42,389 nt of DNA, from contig MHBL01000340.1 of assembly GCA_001803235.1 (NCBI GenBank), positions 1-42,389 of the forward strand, written 5' to 3'. This document shows, piece after piece, positions 8,086 to 16,786 of this stretch (its first letter is position 1; each line of letters opens with the position of its first letter). The translations under genes and the position numbers were made by a program. This DNA is from Lentisphaerae bacterium RIFOXYA12_64_32 (GTDB taxonomy: Bacteria > Verrucomicrobiota > Lentisphaeria > Oligosphaerales > YB12-FULL-65-16). The notes beneath the pieces were generated by a model that did no database searches, was not told where the DNA came from, and saw nothing but the letters and a program-made list of their open reading frames with translations.

Positions 8086-9080
8086 CGTGATGTCGTCCCG
8101 GCGCCCGGCAGCGTGATGTCGCCCGCCAGGCGCCTCGTGCAGGCGGTCCAGTGCTCCGCCGTCAGCGGCCGCAGTTCGACCGGCCGCTGACAGCACTCGA
8201 CGGCAAACTCACAACGTTCCGCAAACGCGCAGCCCGCGATCTCGCGCCGCAGGTCGGGCGGTTGCCCGCCGATCGTGTACAGCGGGTCGCCCTTCCTGTG
8301 CAGAGCGGGAATCGACTTCTGCAGCGCCGCCGTGTAGGGGTGCGCCGGGGTGCCGAACACAGCCCGGACCGTGCCGCTCTCCACAATCCGGCCGGCGTAC
8401 ATGACCAGAATCCGGTCACACACGCCGGCCACCACGCCGAGGTCGTGAGTGACAAGGATCATCGCCGTACCCAGCTCCCGCTGCATCGTCCGGACCCGTT
8501 CCAGAATCTGCGCCTGTACGGTCACATCCAAAGCCGTCGTCGGCTCATCGGCGATCAAGATCTCCGGCCGCGTGACCAGGGCCATGGCGATCATGACCCG
8601 CTGGCGCATGCCGCCCGAGAACTCATACGGGTAAGCGTGGATACGCCGGGCCGCGTCCGGAATCCCCACCGCATCGAGCGCCGCGATCGCCTGCTCAAGT
8701 GCCGCCGGTTGGCTCAAGCCCTTGTGGTACAACAGCGGCTCTACCACCTGCGTGGACACACGCAGGTACGGGTTCAGAGACGTCATCGGGTCCTGGAACA
8801 CCATTGAGATACGACAACCGCGCACCGCCCGCAGTTCGCTGGCCGAGCAGGCCAACAGGTCGACCCCGCCGAACCGCGCCCGCCCGCTCTCGATCCGGCC
8901 CGGCGGCTGCGGGATCAGGCCCAGCAACGACATGCACATCACGGACTTGCCGCAACCCGACTCGCCCACCACGCCCAGCGTCTCACCTGCTCCCAGGCTG
9001 AACGACACGCCGTCCACCGCGCGCACCGTCCCGTGCCGCGAGTGGAAATACGTTCTGAGATTGTCGACGTCCAGTAACAT
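8082..9080 (-). CDS. dppD: Oligopeptide/dipeptide ABC transporter ATP-binding protein (OppD/DppD type)
   Basis: A 332-residue partner ATPase of the transporter. Walker A GESGCGKSV, Q-loop VFQDPMTSLNP, signature FSGGMRQRVMIAMAL, Walker B ILIADEPTTALD and the switch HD (VTHDLGVV) are present, with the C-terminal Cys-containing extension (CAFAERCEFAVECC). The ATG start is at 9080, directly after a stretch of tandem repeats that separates it from the permease gene. Its stop overlaps the next ATPase gene by 4 bp. Heterodimer formation with the other ATPase is usual in this family. Confidence 0.92.
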   Translation of the reverse strand: MLLDVDNLRTYFHSRHGTVRAVDGVSFSLGAGETLGVVGESGCGKSVMCMSLLGLIPQPPGRIESGRARFGGVDLLACSASELRAVRGCRISMVFQDPMTSLNPYLRVSTQVVEPLLYHKGLSQPAALEQAIAALDAVGIPDAARRIHAYPYEFSGGMRQRVMIAMALVTRPEILIADEPTTALDVTVQAQILERVRTMQRELGTAMILVTHDLGVVAGVCDRILVMYAGRIVESGTVRAVFGTPAHPYTAALQKSIPALHRKGDPLYTIGGQPPDLRREIAGCAFAERCEFAVECCQRPVELRPLTAEHWTACTRRLAGDITLPGAGTTSR

Positions 9081-9131
9081 TTACGCCTGCTTCAATCCAG
9101 CGAATTCCGCACCGCGGCCAGCGAGCCGCGG

Positions 9132-9194
9132 CTCATCGAAATCATCGAAATCATCGGGATCATCGGGATCATCGGGATCATCGGGATCATCGGG
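9132..9194. repeat. Period-9 tandem array (ATCATCGGG), 7 units
   Basis: Seven adjacent 9-bp units: two end in GAA (CTCATCGAA, ATCATCGAA) and five are ATCATCGGG. It lies inside the transporter operon, between the permease and the first ATPase gene, so it is transcribed. Confidence 0.85.
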
Positions 9195-9201
9195 ATGGCG
9201 C

Positions 9202-9256
9202 CTCACACACACACTCACTCACTCACACACACACACTCACACACACTCACACACTC
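9202..9256. repeat. CA/CTCA microsatellite at the 3' end of the permease gene
   Basis: A run of CACA and CTCA units extends from 9202 to the stop codon of the permease gene (TGA at 9257-9255), so the array supplies the stop codon. Slippage here could change the C-terminus. Confidence 0.75.
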
Positions 9257-10184
9257 AGTCCCTGGCGCCTTGCGGGTCCAGTGCGTCGCGCAGCCCGTCA
9301 CCCAGGAAGTTGAGCGAGAAAAGTGTCAGAGAGAAGACGGCTGCCGGCCAGATGAGCAACCACGGATAGATATCCATCTTCTCTGCGCCTTCCTTGATCA
9401 GCACGCCCCATGAGCTCATGGGCGGCTGAACACCCAGGCCGAGAAAACTCAGCGCCGCTTCGAGAAGCATCACCGCCGGGACAGTCAAGGTTGCGTACAC
9501 GATCACGGGGCCAAGGACATTCGGGATAACGTGGCGCAGGATGATGCGTGGCGTGCCCAGCCCCAGCGCCACCGCCGCCTCGACGTACTCCTGCCGCCGA
9601 ACGAACAACACCTGACCGCGCACAATCCGCGCCATGGTCAACCAACTCACCGCGCCGATGGCCAGGAACAGCAGCCGCAAGTCCTGCCCGAACGCGACCG
9701 TAAGCAGAATCACAAACACCGTGAAAGGCAGCGCGTAGAGGATGTCAACCGCCCGCATCATGACCGCGTCGAGTTTGCCGCCCAGATAGCCGGACACAGC
9801 ACCGTACAGAACCCCAATGACCAGCGACACTGCCGTAGCCAGGAAACCGACGGTCAGGGAAATCCTGCCGCCGTAAAGGATGCGGGTGAGCACGTCCCGA
9901 CCCAGGGTGTCAGTCCCGCACCAGTGTTCCGGACTGGGCGACTGCGCGCCGTACACCAGATCCGTGGCGTCGTACGAGTACGGGGTGCAGTACGGGCCGA
10001 TGAAACTCACAACCGTCACCAGAATCGAAAACGCCAGCCCGAACCGCGCCAGCCGATTCCTGCGCAACCGGTACAGTGCGTCGCCCCACAGCGACGTGCC
10101 CTGCTCCGGGACACCGGCCGTGCCGTCCGCCCGCGCCCGCGGCGCGGGGTTAGTCGCCACATCGGTTGTGCGGTCGTTTCCCAC
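9255..10184 (-). CDS. dppC: Oligopeptide/dipeptide ABC transporter permease (OppC/DppC type)
   Basis: A 309-residue inner-membrane permease. An N-terminal cytoplasmic segment with LYRLRRNRLARFG leads into the first membrane helix. A periplasmic loop contains the family motif HWCGTDTLGRDVLTRI. The permease domain holds the EAA-type loop (EAAVALGLGTPRIILRHVIPN) that contacts the ATPases. The start is a GTG at 10184 without a strong ribosome binding site, so the exact N-terminus is uncertain. It pairs with the other permease encoded 113 bp upstream, across a period-7 repeat array. Confidence 0.9.
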   Translation of the reverse strand: MGNDRTTDVATNPAPRARADGTAGVPEQGTSLWGDALYRLRRNRLARFGLAFSILVTVVSFIGPYCTPYSYDATDLVYGAQSPSPEHWCGTDTLGRDVLTRILYGGRISLTVGFLATAVSLVIGVLYGAVSGYLGGKLDAVMMRAVDILYALPFTVFVILLTVAFGQDLRLLFLAIGAVSWLTMARIVRGQVLFVRRQEYVEAAVALGLGTPRIILRHVIPNVLGPVIVYATLTVPAVMLLEAALSFLGLGVQPPMSSWGVLIKEGAEKMDIYPWLLIWPAAVFSLTLFSLNFLGDGLRDALDPQGARD

Positions 10185-10244
10185 GTGTCAGGTACAACCT
10201 TGCCTTACCGTTCAGCCTCTTGCACGACCCCGTCTCGGGGGTTT

Positions 10245-10292
10245 CAGTGTTCAGTGGTCACTGATCACTGTTCACTGATGACTGTTCACTGA
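10245..10292. repeat. Period-7 tandem array between the permease genes
   Basis: Seven units of 7 bp: CAGTGTT, CAGTGGT, CACTGAT, CACTGTT, CACTGAT, GACTGTT, CACTGAC. The array is rich in short palindromes such as TGATCA. It lies within the transporter operon and ends just before the stop codon of the upstream permease gene. Confidence 0.8.
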
Positions 10293-10297
10293 CTTCT

Positions 10298-11221
10298 TCA
10301 GCCCATCGCTTCGCGCGCTCTCGGGTTCAACCACGCCTGCACCACGTCGACCGCCAGGTTCAGCACGATGATCAAGGCGGCGTAGAACAGCACCGTGCCC
10401 ATCACCAGCGTGTAGTCACGGTTGAAGGCCGCATTGACGAAGAACCGCCCCAAACCGGGCACAAAGAACACGGTTTCCACAATGAACGACCCGGTCAGCA
10501 GTCCGGCGATCGCCGGCCCAAGGAACGACAGGACCGGCTGAATGCCGCCCGTCAGGGCATGCTTCAGCACCACGACGTGTTCCGGCAGGCCCTTGGCCCG
10601 CGCGGTGCGAACAAAGTCCTGGGACAGGATCTCGATCATGCCGGCCCGAGTCAGACGTGCGATGTACGCCGCGTAGTAGAGCCCGAGGGTCAGTGCCGGC
10701 AGCACGCGGTCGGAAGCCACGTTCCACCCCATCGGATGGAACCAGCCCAACCAGATACCGAACACCAGCGCCAGCAGCGGTCCCAGCACAAACGCCGGCA
10801 GACATATTCCCGCCATGGCTGTGGCCATGGGCAGGTAGTCCCACGCCGAGTTGCGGCGCAAGGCGGCGACCAGCCCGGCGGGCAGGCCCAGCAGCAATGC
10901 CAGCACCAAGGCCTCGAGCCCCAACTCCAGAGACACGGGGAAGGATTGGGAAATGATCTCGTTCACGGACCGGCCGGTGTACTTGTAGGACGGGCCCAGG
11001 TCACCGCGCAGGAGATTGCGCATGTAGCGGCCGTACTGGACCGCCAGGGGCTGGTCCAGTCCGTAGGTGGCGCGCAGATTTGCGAGTATCTCCTCGGGGA
11101 TTCGCTTCTCGTCCGCAAACGGATCCCCCGGCGCCAGCCGCACCATGAAGAAGGTGGCCGTGGCGATGAGGAACATCACCGGCACAGCCTGAGCCAGTCT
11201 TGATACAACAAACCGCAGCAT
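10298..11221 (-). CDS. dppB: Oligopeptide/dipeptide ABC transporter permease (OppB/DppB type)
   Basis: A 307-residue inner-membrane permease. The ATG at 11221 opens MLRFVVSRLAQAVPVMFLI, the standard first helix, and is followed by APGDPF. The EAA loop reads RTARAKGLPEHVVVLKHAL, and the last helices end in the LNPRAR motif common to this family. An in-frame start at 11383 would add 54 residues without family support. As first gene of the operon it should lie near the promoter, and a binding-protein gene would be expected just upstream; none is present. Confidence 0.92.
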   Translation of the reverse strand: MLRFVVSRLAQAVPVMFLIATATFFMVRLAPGDPFADEKRIPEEILANLRATYGLDQPLAVQYGRYMRNLLRGDLGPSYKYTGRSVNEIISQSFPVSLELGLEALVLALLLGLPAGLVAALRRNSAWDYLPMATAMAGICLPAFVLGPLLALVFGIWLGWFHPMGWNVASDRVLPALTLGLYYAAYIARLTRAGMIEILSQDFVRTARAKGLPEHVVVLKHALTGGIQPVLSFLGPAIAGLLTGSFIVETVFFVPGLGRFFVNAAFNRDYTLVMGTVLFYAALIIVLNLAVDVVQAWLNPRAREAMG

Positions 11222-11720
11222 CGCTTTCGCTTTCTCGTTTGGGACGCGGTAATATCGGCTAGCTGCGGGGAATGTCGAACCGCCCCGGCGGCATGGCCGT
11301 ACATTAAAACGACCTGTGCAATAACCCGACCCCACCGGCCTTGCGCCGGTGGTGAACGGGATTGGTTGACTAAATGCCCACAAATGCTACTGGCCGCCCT
11401 TAGCGGCGCATTGACACCAACATGTTTGTCGCAATGGGTGTCGGGTGTCGAGTGTCGGGTGTCGTGGGCTGATGGTCACGGAGTCACTGCGTCATTGAGT
11501 CACTGCGTCACAACCCGGACCGCGACTGCGCCACGCGCCCCTCTTCCCGCGCGGCAGTCGCGGGAAAAGCGTAGATTCTCGTCGACGTCACCCTATGGAG
11601 TGCGGTGGCAAGTCCGCCACGGGCGGCGCGACACCGCTTTGGCTGAGGCGCATTGCCCGCGCAACGACTCAGGCAAGCCTCACGTCCTACCGGGGGACTG
11701 GCAGTGCACCGGTCAACTCA
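11222..11720. other. Gene-free stretch upstream of the transporter operon
   Basis: About 500 bp without a credible gene. It must hold the transporter promoter, which I could not place, and it contains a period-7 array at 11436-11463 and a period-8 array at 11478-11509. No substrate-binding protein or remnant of one can be read in any frame. Confidence 0.55.
11436..11509. repeat. Adjacent period-7 and period-8 tandem arrays
   Basis: First GGGTGTC, GGGTGTC, GAGTGTC, GGGTGTC (11436-11463). Then, 14 bp on, ACGGAGTC, ACTGCGTC, ATTGAGTC, ACTGCGTC (11478-11509). The period-8 unit is shared with the array at 37719-37742. Confidence 0.8.
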
Positions 11721-14700
11721 CTACTTGGCCGGCGCCAGAGTCACACCCATCAGGCCAATGACAGACTCGATGCTCACCGCTTCGAGCTCGAGCGACTCGA
11801 CGCGCTGCGGAGTCCGCAACGGAATGCTGTAGAGCGTCGCGAACACATTCTCACCCAGTTTCACCGCCGGCTGCACCAGATTCAGGGGGCCGTATCGGTG
11901 CGGGTAGTTCGTGATGCACCAGCTCAGGTTCTGCGGGTTCACGAGTTCCAGCACCTCCTGTTCCTCACCGCCAAGCTTCACCACGACCCGCCCGTTCACC
12001 ACGCCGCTCTGCATGGGATTCGTGACCGAGGCCATCAGCAGGTACACGTGACTCGCCGGACGCCCAACAGGAATGCTCACCCGCTTCGGGAAGTTCTCCC
12101 ACTGCGACACGAACACGATGTTCTTGCCATCCCCCGCGGCCCGAAATGGGATGCCCGGCTCGGTCCGCAGCACGCCATCATCCTTGGCCACCGCGGCCTT
12201 GAACACGTCGAGGTTCAGCTCGCCACACGTCTTGACGTACTGGGAACACCACTCGCGGTACAGGTCCACCGCCACCTCCAACGAGCAGTACGGCGACCGC
12301 GGCGCCAAATACTCATGCGTGTGCACCAGCGCCAGATTGTCGTTGAACTGTGCCGAGATGTCGACCGGTTCGAATGCGCCCGACGCCTGGCGTGCCGCAT
12401 CGCGATTGAACAGGTCCCAGCACTCCAGTCGCGCCTGGGAAACAACCTTGTCGGCCATCGACAGCGTGACCGGATTCCGGCCAGGCACCAGCGCGTCACC
12501 GGGTTGCACCGCGAGCGTCAGCGGCGCCGTCTGGCCCGGTTCGATCCGAACCTGGACGGCCGATTTACGACCCGCGCACGCCAGTGTGCCCCGCACCTCC
12601 CTCGCCTCCGGGCCGTTGTTGCGCAACCCGAGGTCCAGGCGCCGCGCATCCGCCGCGAGGTTAATGTCGACGATGTCGAGCGGTTCCCGCACTTCGACGT
12701 CTACCGGTTGCCAGAACTCGACGACCCTGCCCTTCACGCGCGCGAACGCGGTGTGATTCCCGACCGCGCCCGTCACCTTGGCCGTCAGCCGCCCGCCCGC
12801 CCCTTGCGCCTCGGCAAACACACCCTGCGGGTCTCTCATCTCGCCGATGGTTCCGCTGTCACAGTTCGCCGTGAACGCCAAACCGCGTGCCGCCACCGGC
12901 GCGTACGCGAGCGTCGGCAGCGGTTCGGTAGCGTGCGTCACCGCGAACTCCACCGTCGTCCCCATCGGCGCCGCGACCTCGACAAACGCGTGACCGATAC
13001 CGGGCACGAACTTCGCGGCCGCGGCCGGCTCGCCGTTGACCTTGACCGTCGCACCGTCGCCGCGCAAAGCCAGCCTCAACCGCACACTCACCGGCCGCGT
13101 CGTACTGACGCTGCACGTGTCCGTGCTGCCCTCGCGCCGGAACGAGTAGGACACGTCACGAAGCTGAATCCGCGCGTGGTCCCACTCGGACGGGAAACCC
13201 GGCTGGATCTCGAGCGTATCCTCCGCCAAACGCGGGCGGATGCCGAACAGCCCCTCGGCCAGACACTGAAGCGACGTGCCGAGCGTGTCGCAGTGGTCTA
13301 CGTCATTGTGCGCCCAGGACCGGGACCACGTCTCCGTGTTGCGGTCACGGATCACCAGCCCGCCCACCGTCGGCAGGTTGACCATGCAACGCAGCACCGC
13401 CTTCACCAGGGGGAAGGCACGATCCGCCAAACCGAGCCGGTAGTAGACCCGCGCCAGGTCCATCAGTTCGCCGGGACTGCACTCATGAACGGTCAGCATG
13501 ATCGGGCGCCAGTTCGAGCTTTTGACCTCGCGCACCCGCATCGGCTGTGGAAACGTGTAGGTCGCGCCCGGCTTGTAGTGCCCGTCGAACGGTTGCGGCC
13601 CCTGCTCCTCAAATTCGTGGTTCGGCAGCCCCCACTCCGTCCATCGCACCATTTGGTACGCCTGGAACTCATCCGCCACGCCACAGTGCACCGGCAGGTA
13701 CACCGAACCCAGTTCCGGTTCCGGGTGCAGCAACTTCTCACCGAGCGTGTCCTTCCACTCCGCGAACACGCCCTTCTCGCGGATCCACAGCACCTGGTTC
13801 ATCGCGTCGCGAATCCGCGCCGCCTCTGTCAGGTACGGCTCGGGCGACTCGCCCGCCAGTTTCGCCGCTTCGGCGGCTACCATGCAACCGGCGTAGACGT
13901 AAGACGATGCCTGCGTGCAGTTTCCGCCGCTGTGCCAGTGCGCGTCCGTGATGTAGGTGTTGGCGTGGTTCTCGTAGAGACTGTCGCCGTCCATGTCCAT
14001 GGCGCGCTTCTCGAACGCGAGCCCAGCCCGAATCGCCGGCCACATGGCCTTCAGCCACTCCTTGTCACCCGTCCAGTCGTAGTAGTGCGCGATGAAGTTC
14101 AACCACAGCTCGGTCATGTTGTAGACGCCCCAGTTGACCACCGAACCGTCGCTGAACAGAATGCTGTCCTGCGCCTGGCGCGTGAGCCCGCTCTTCGGGT
14201 CCGCGTGCGGTTTGCGGTCGAGCCCGCCCTTGGCCTGCGTATCGCCGTAGTGCCTAAGGTGCGATGCTGTCCGGTCGTAGGTGCCACACACGTCGCTGCC
14301 GTAGGCCATGCGCCAGCCCACCAGTCCCGGCCAGCCCCAGCGGATCGGTCCGTGCATGAACACGGGCGGGACCCACAGTCCGTCCATCGACACGCTCAGC
14401 GAGCGCCCGGCCAGGTCCACGAGCGTGTCTGGGGTTTCAGAAACAACGCGGTGCGAGATCTCCTGCACGCGCTCTTCGCAGCGATCGAACGTGCCGGCAA
14501 TGTCCTTGCGGAGTTCGCCGATCTCCGCGTCGGCCCGGTCCGCCTGCGGCACGACCACAATCAGGTGCAACGACTCGTTTCCGCCCAGAGCAACCCGATG
14601 CACCTGCACCGGGTTCGCGCCCGATGCGGCCTGGAGCAACTCGGCCAACGCGGCCCCTGTCTTCGCCTCCTGCAGTGCCGCGGTCGTCGTGCGGTCACTC

Positions 14701-15380
14701 AGCAGCACGACGCGCAAAGGCACGTTCAATGGCTGGCCCTTGGTGTCGGTCACGTTTTTCAACGTCGTCGACGCCAGACCGTCCTCGGGCGCTGCATACT
14801 CCGCACCGGTGTACAGTTCGGCCACAATGCCGCCCGGGACTTCGCCCGTGCCCTGGTACCGGTCCTTGTCCGGCATGCACAGGAACCCGCCAAACGCGAA
14901 CACCAGTTCGACCGGTGCGGTGGCAACCATGCGCACCGTGTAGCCATCGCCCGGCGCGAGCGGGACCAGGTCCATGCGCACCTCGCCGTCCCAGACAGGG
15001 TCCTTACAGACAAACCGCAGCATCCCCGGATCGTACGTCGCCGTGACGTCGTCCGCCTGGTACAGCCACTTCGTGCCGCGCGCCGACACGATGCCAGGCA
15101 GGAAGTGCCCGCAACGCACGAACGCGCGGGTCTGTGCCTCGAACCACATGAACGACGCGTGCGGCACCTCGCCGGCCGGCACGAACATGCGCCGGTTCGG
15201 CCCGTACAGCGGCCGGCTCCAGAACTTCTCCCCATCCTGCGTGAGGAACCCGTTCGCGTCAATCGTCCGGATCATCGGCTTCGTCTCCTTGGCTTGCGAC
15301 CCCGCCGCGCCCAGCAACAACACCGCCGCACCGGCACAGATCGCCAGCGTCTTGCGTACCGCACTGCGTGTCTTACGCAT
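11721..15380 (-). CDS. Large secreted (alpha/alpha)6-barrel glycoside-hydrolase-like protein
   Basis: A 1219-residue exported protein, probably active on polysaccharides. The ATG at 15380 follows GGAAGG and opens a signal peptide (about residues 1-29, ending GSQAKE). A beta-sandwich-like N-terminal region is followed near residues 335-365 by LWVPPVFMHGPIRWGWPGLVGWR, here noted in part: MHGPIRWGW and GWRMAYG recall the DUF4450 family of Bacteroidetes. A helical-barrel region spans about 420-710, with candidate acid residues in ITDAHWHSGGN and RDRNTETWSRSWAHNDVDH. Beta-rich domains fill the C-terminus. I cannot assign substrate or catalytic pair. It lies 266 bp downstream of the foldase gene on the same strand. 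Confidence 0.6.
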   Translation of the reverse strand: MRKTRSAVRKTLAICAGAAVLLLGAAGSQAKETKPMIRTIDANGFLTQDGEKFWSRPLYGPNRRMFVPAGEVPHASFMWFEAQTRAFVRCGHFLPGIVSARGTKWLYQADDVTATYDPGMLRFVCKDPVWDGEVRMDLVPLAPGDGYTVRMVATAPVELVFAFGGFLCMPDKDRYQGTGEVPGGIVAELYTGAEYAAPEDGLASTTLKNVTDTKGQPLNVPLRVVLLSDRTTTAALQEAKTGAALAELLQAASGANPVQVHRVALGGNESLHLIVVVPQADRADAEIGELRKDIAGTFDRCEERVQEISHRVVSETPDTLVDLAGRSLSVSMDGLWVPPVFMHGPIRWGWPGLVGWRMAYGSDVCGTYDRTASHLRHYGDTQAKGGLDRKPHADPKSGLTRQAQDSILFSDGSVVNWGVYNMTELWLNFIAHYYDWTGDKEWLKAMWPAIRAGLAFEKRAMDMDGDSLYENHANTYITDAHWHSGGNCTQASSYVYAGCMVAAEAAKLAGESPEPYLTEAARIRDAMNQVLWIREKGVFAEWKDTLGEKLLHPEPELGSVYLPVHCGVADEFQAYQMVRWTEWGLPNHEFEEQGPQPFDGHYKPGATYTFPQPMRVREVKSSNWRPIMLTVHECSPGELMDLARVYYRLGLADRAFPLVKAVLRCMVNLPTVGGLVIRDRNTETWSRSWAHNDVDHCDTLGTSLQCLAEGLFGIRPRLAEDTLEIQPGFPSEWDHARIQLRDVSYSFRREGSTDTCSVSTTRPVSVRLRLALRGDGATVKVNGEPAAAAKFVPGIGHAFVEVAAPMGTTVEFAVTHATEPLPTLAYAPVAARGLAFTANCDSGTIGEMRDPQGVFAEAQGAGGRLTAKVTGAVGNHTAFARVKGRVVEFWQPVDVEVREPLDIVDINLAADARRLDLGLRNNGPEAREVRGTLACAGRKSAVQVRIEPGQTAPLTLAVQPGDALVPGRNPVTLSMADKVVSQARLECWDLFNRDAARQASGAFEPVDISAQFNDNLALVHTHEYLAPRSPYCSLEVAVDLYREWCSQYVKTCGELNLDVFKAAVAKDDGVLRTEPGIPFRAAGDGKNIVFVSQWENFPKRVSIPVGRPASHVYLLMASVTNPMQSGVVNGRVVVKLGGEEQEVLELVNPQNLSWCITNYPHRYGPLNLVQPAVKLGENVFATLYSIPLRTPQRVESLELEAVSIESVIGLMGVTLAPAK

Positions 15381-15449
15381 GGCATCGCCCTTCCGTTGTC
15401 TGCCATATACTCGTACGCCACCCCGCGCGATCTCGCCGCCATGCGAAAG

Positions 15450-15586
15450 CATACGACTGATACGACGAATATGACGTATACCGCTGGCGCGGAAAGCAAG
15501 AGCCGCCCGCCGCCCGCCATGGCCCCGCCCGCCAGGGCCCCGCCCGCCAGGGCGTATACGTCCTATTCGTCCTATACGTCGTATTC
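15450..15586. repeat. Cluster of tandem arrays (periods 9 and 15)
   Basis: Three arrays occupy the gap between the foldase and barrel-protein genes. 15450-15476 is period 9 (ATACGACTG, ATACGACGA, ATATGACGT). 15516-15545 holds two 15-bp units beginning CGCCA and ending GGCCCCGCC, with a partial third. 15555-15586 is period 9 again (TATACGTCC, TATTCGTCC, TATACGTCG). Confidence 0.75.
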
Positions 15587-15646
15587 CCCCCTTCTTACGC
15601 GTCGTATTCCCCTTCGGCGTATTCCCCTGCCGCCCCTGCCCCGCTG

Positions 15647-16786
15647 TCACTCCGCCGTCAAGATCTGGACCGGGAAACGTTTCCGCAGTTCCGGCAGGGC
15701 CTGCTCGCGCGTCAGCTTCCTGCGGTACAGGTACGATTCGGCAATGGCCCGGTGCAACAGAGGCTGCCGGTGCGTTCCTGCCTTCAGCGCCGCGAACAGG
15801 AGCAGCTCTTCCTTGGATGCCGACGCGTTCCCGCCCCGCAGTTGGGCCACAAGATTCTCCTCCATCTGGTTCTGCCGCACTGATATGTACTCGAATCGGA
15901 CTTTCTTCTTCGCCTCGTCGTACGGGATGACCTCACGCTCCTTCCGGTCGGTCACGTGGAAGATGAACTTGGCGTCCATGTGCTCGTCCACGATTACTCC
16001 GGAGACCTGCCCCTTCTTCATCTTGACAAGCCCGTCCGTCAGATACAACGGCAGGCCGGCCGAGTTCTGGCCCTCGGTGACCCAACCGAGCTCGATCCAC
16101 CCTTTGACCTTCTCGGGGTTCGTCACGGCCTGCTTGCGCAAACCATCCGCGGCCTGCTTCTCCTGCTCCGTCAGCAACCGCAGACCTCTCGCACAGACCT
16201 GGACGGGGGTCGAGAACTTCGCCGGACTCGCCTTGTAGTAGGCCATGAGTTCCTCATCCGAGAAGCTGTTCGGGGCAATCCTCGGCGTGGTCTCGGAAGA
16301 CCGGTACTCCGAGGTGATGCGCCAGCACATGTCCTCGTCCCGGAGCACGCCGTCGACCAACGCGCCCTGGAACAGGAGTTCGTCCTCGACGGCCGCATCC
16401 AGCGCCTTCTTCCGTTCTTCGGGCGTCAGGCCTTCCGGTTTCTTCCGGTTCTGGTTCGCGAGTCCCAGCAGACGCACATCGTACTCCGCCCTGGTCACAC
16501 CGCCCGCCCCGACTTTCGCCACCAGGTTCTCGAGCAGCCCCTGGGGAATGTCCTTCCCCGAATAGACGGGGCGCTTGGGCCCGGCACTTTGCGGTGCGGC
16601 TTTCGGAGCCGTGGGACGCGATTGCGCCTTCTTCGGCGCCTGGGCCAGAACCGCGGTGTAACCCGGGCCCGCCAGCAACGCGACGGCCGCCGCGACCAGC
16701 ACCCGTCGTGACGCGCCACTCCACCGCCCTACCCGCGCTACCCGCGCCGCGCCTGCCGATTCCCGTGTCGAGTGTACCTGCCACAT
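15647..16786 (-). CDS. Parvulin-type peptidyl-prolyl isomerase, SurA-like, exported
   Basis: A 379-residue envelope chaperone that would help fold secreted proteins. The ATG at 16786 is set by AAAGGAG seven bases upstream. Residues about 29-49 form a signal peptide or membrane anchor preceded by Arg-rich residues, followed by a Pro/Ala/Lys linker (50-75). A SurA_N-like helical region (about 85-190) contains TRAEYDVRL and FSDEELMAYYKASPAKF. The PPIC-type domain (about 193-310) ends with FIFHVTDRKE, the usual last strand. Several usual catalytic-site residues are not obvious, so isomerase activity is uncertain. Its location next to the large secreted protein gene suggests a role in export. Confidence 0.75.
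   Translation of the reverse strand: MWQVHSTRESAGAARVARVGRWSGASRRVLVAAAVALLAGPGYTAVLAQAPKKAQSRPTAPKAAPQSAGPKRPVYSGKDIPQGLLENLVAKVGAGGVTRAEYDVRLLGLANQNRKKPEGLTPEERKKALDAAVEDELLFQGALVDGVLRDEDMCWRITSEYRSSETTPRIAPNSFSDEELMAYYKASPAKFSTPVQVCARGLRLLTEQEKQAADGLRKQAVTNPEKVKGWIELGWVTEGQNSAGLPLYLTDGLVKMKKGQVSGVIVDEHMDAKFIFHVTDRKEREVIPYDEAKKKVRFEYISVRQNQMEENLVAQLRGGNASASKEELLLFAALKAGTHRQPLLHRAIAESYLYRRKLTREQALPELRKRFPVQILTAE

Noticed and set aside
9132..9194. Possible CRISPR array
   Set aside because: The units are 9 bp and directly adjacent, with no spacers and no cas genes; it is a simple tandem repeat.
15381..15650. N-terminal extension of the barrel protein rich in Arg-Ile-Gly repeats
   Set aside because: These residues are a translation of the tandem arrays. 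The signal peptide begins at the ATG at 15380, which has its own ribosome binding site.
11595..16238. A 1547-codon open frame on the plus strand
   Set aside because: It lies opposite the barrel-protein and foldase genes, which have signal peptides, ribosome binding sites and recognisable domains. Its Arg/His-rich composition is typical of an antisense shadow in GC-rich DNA.
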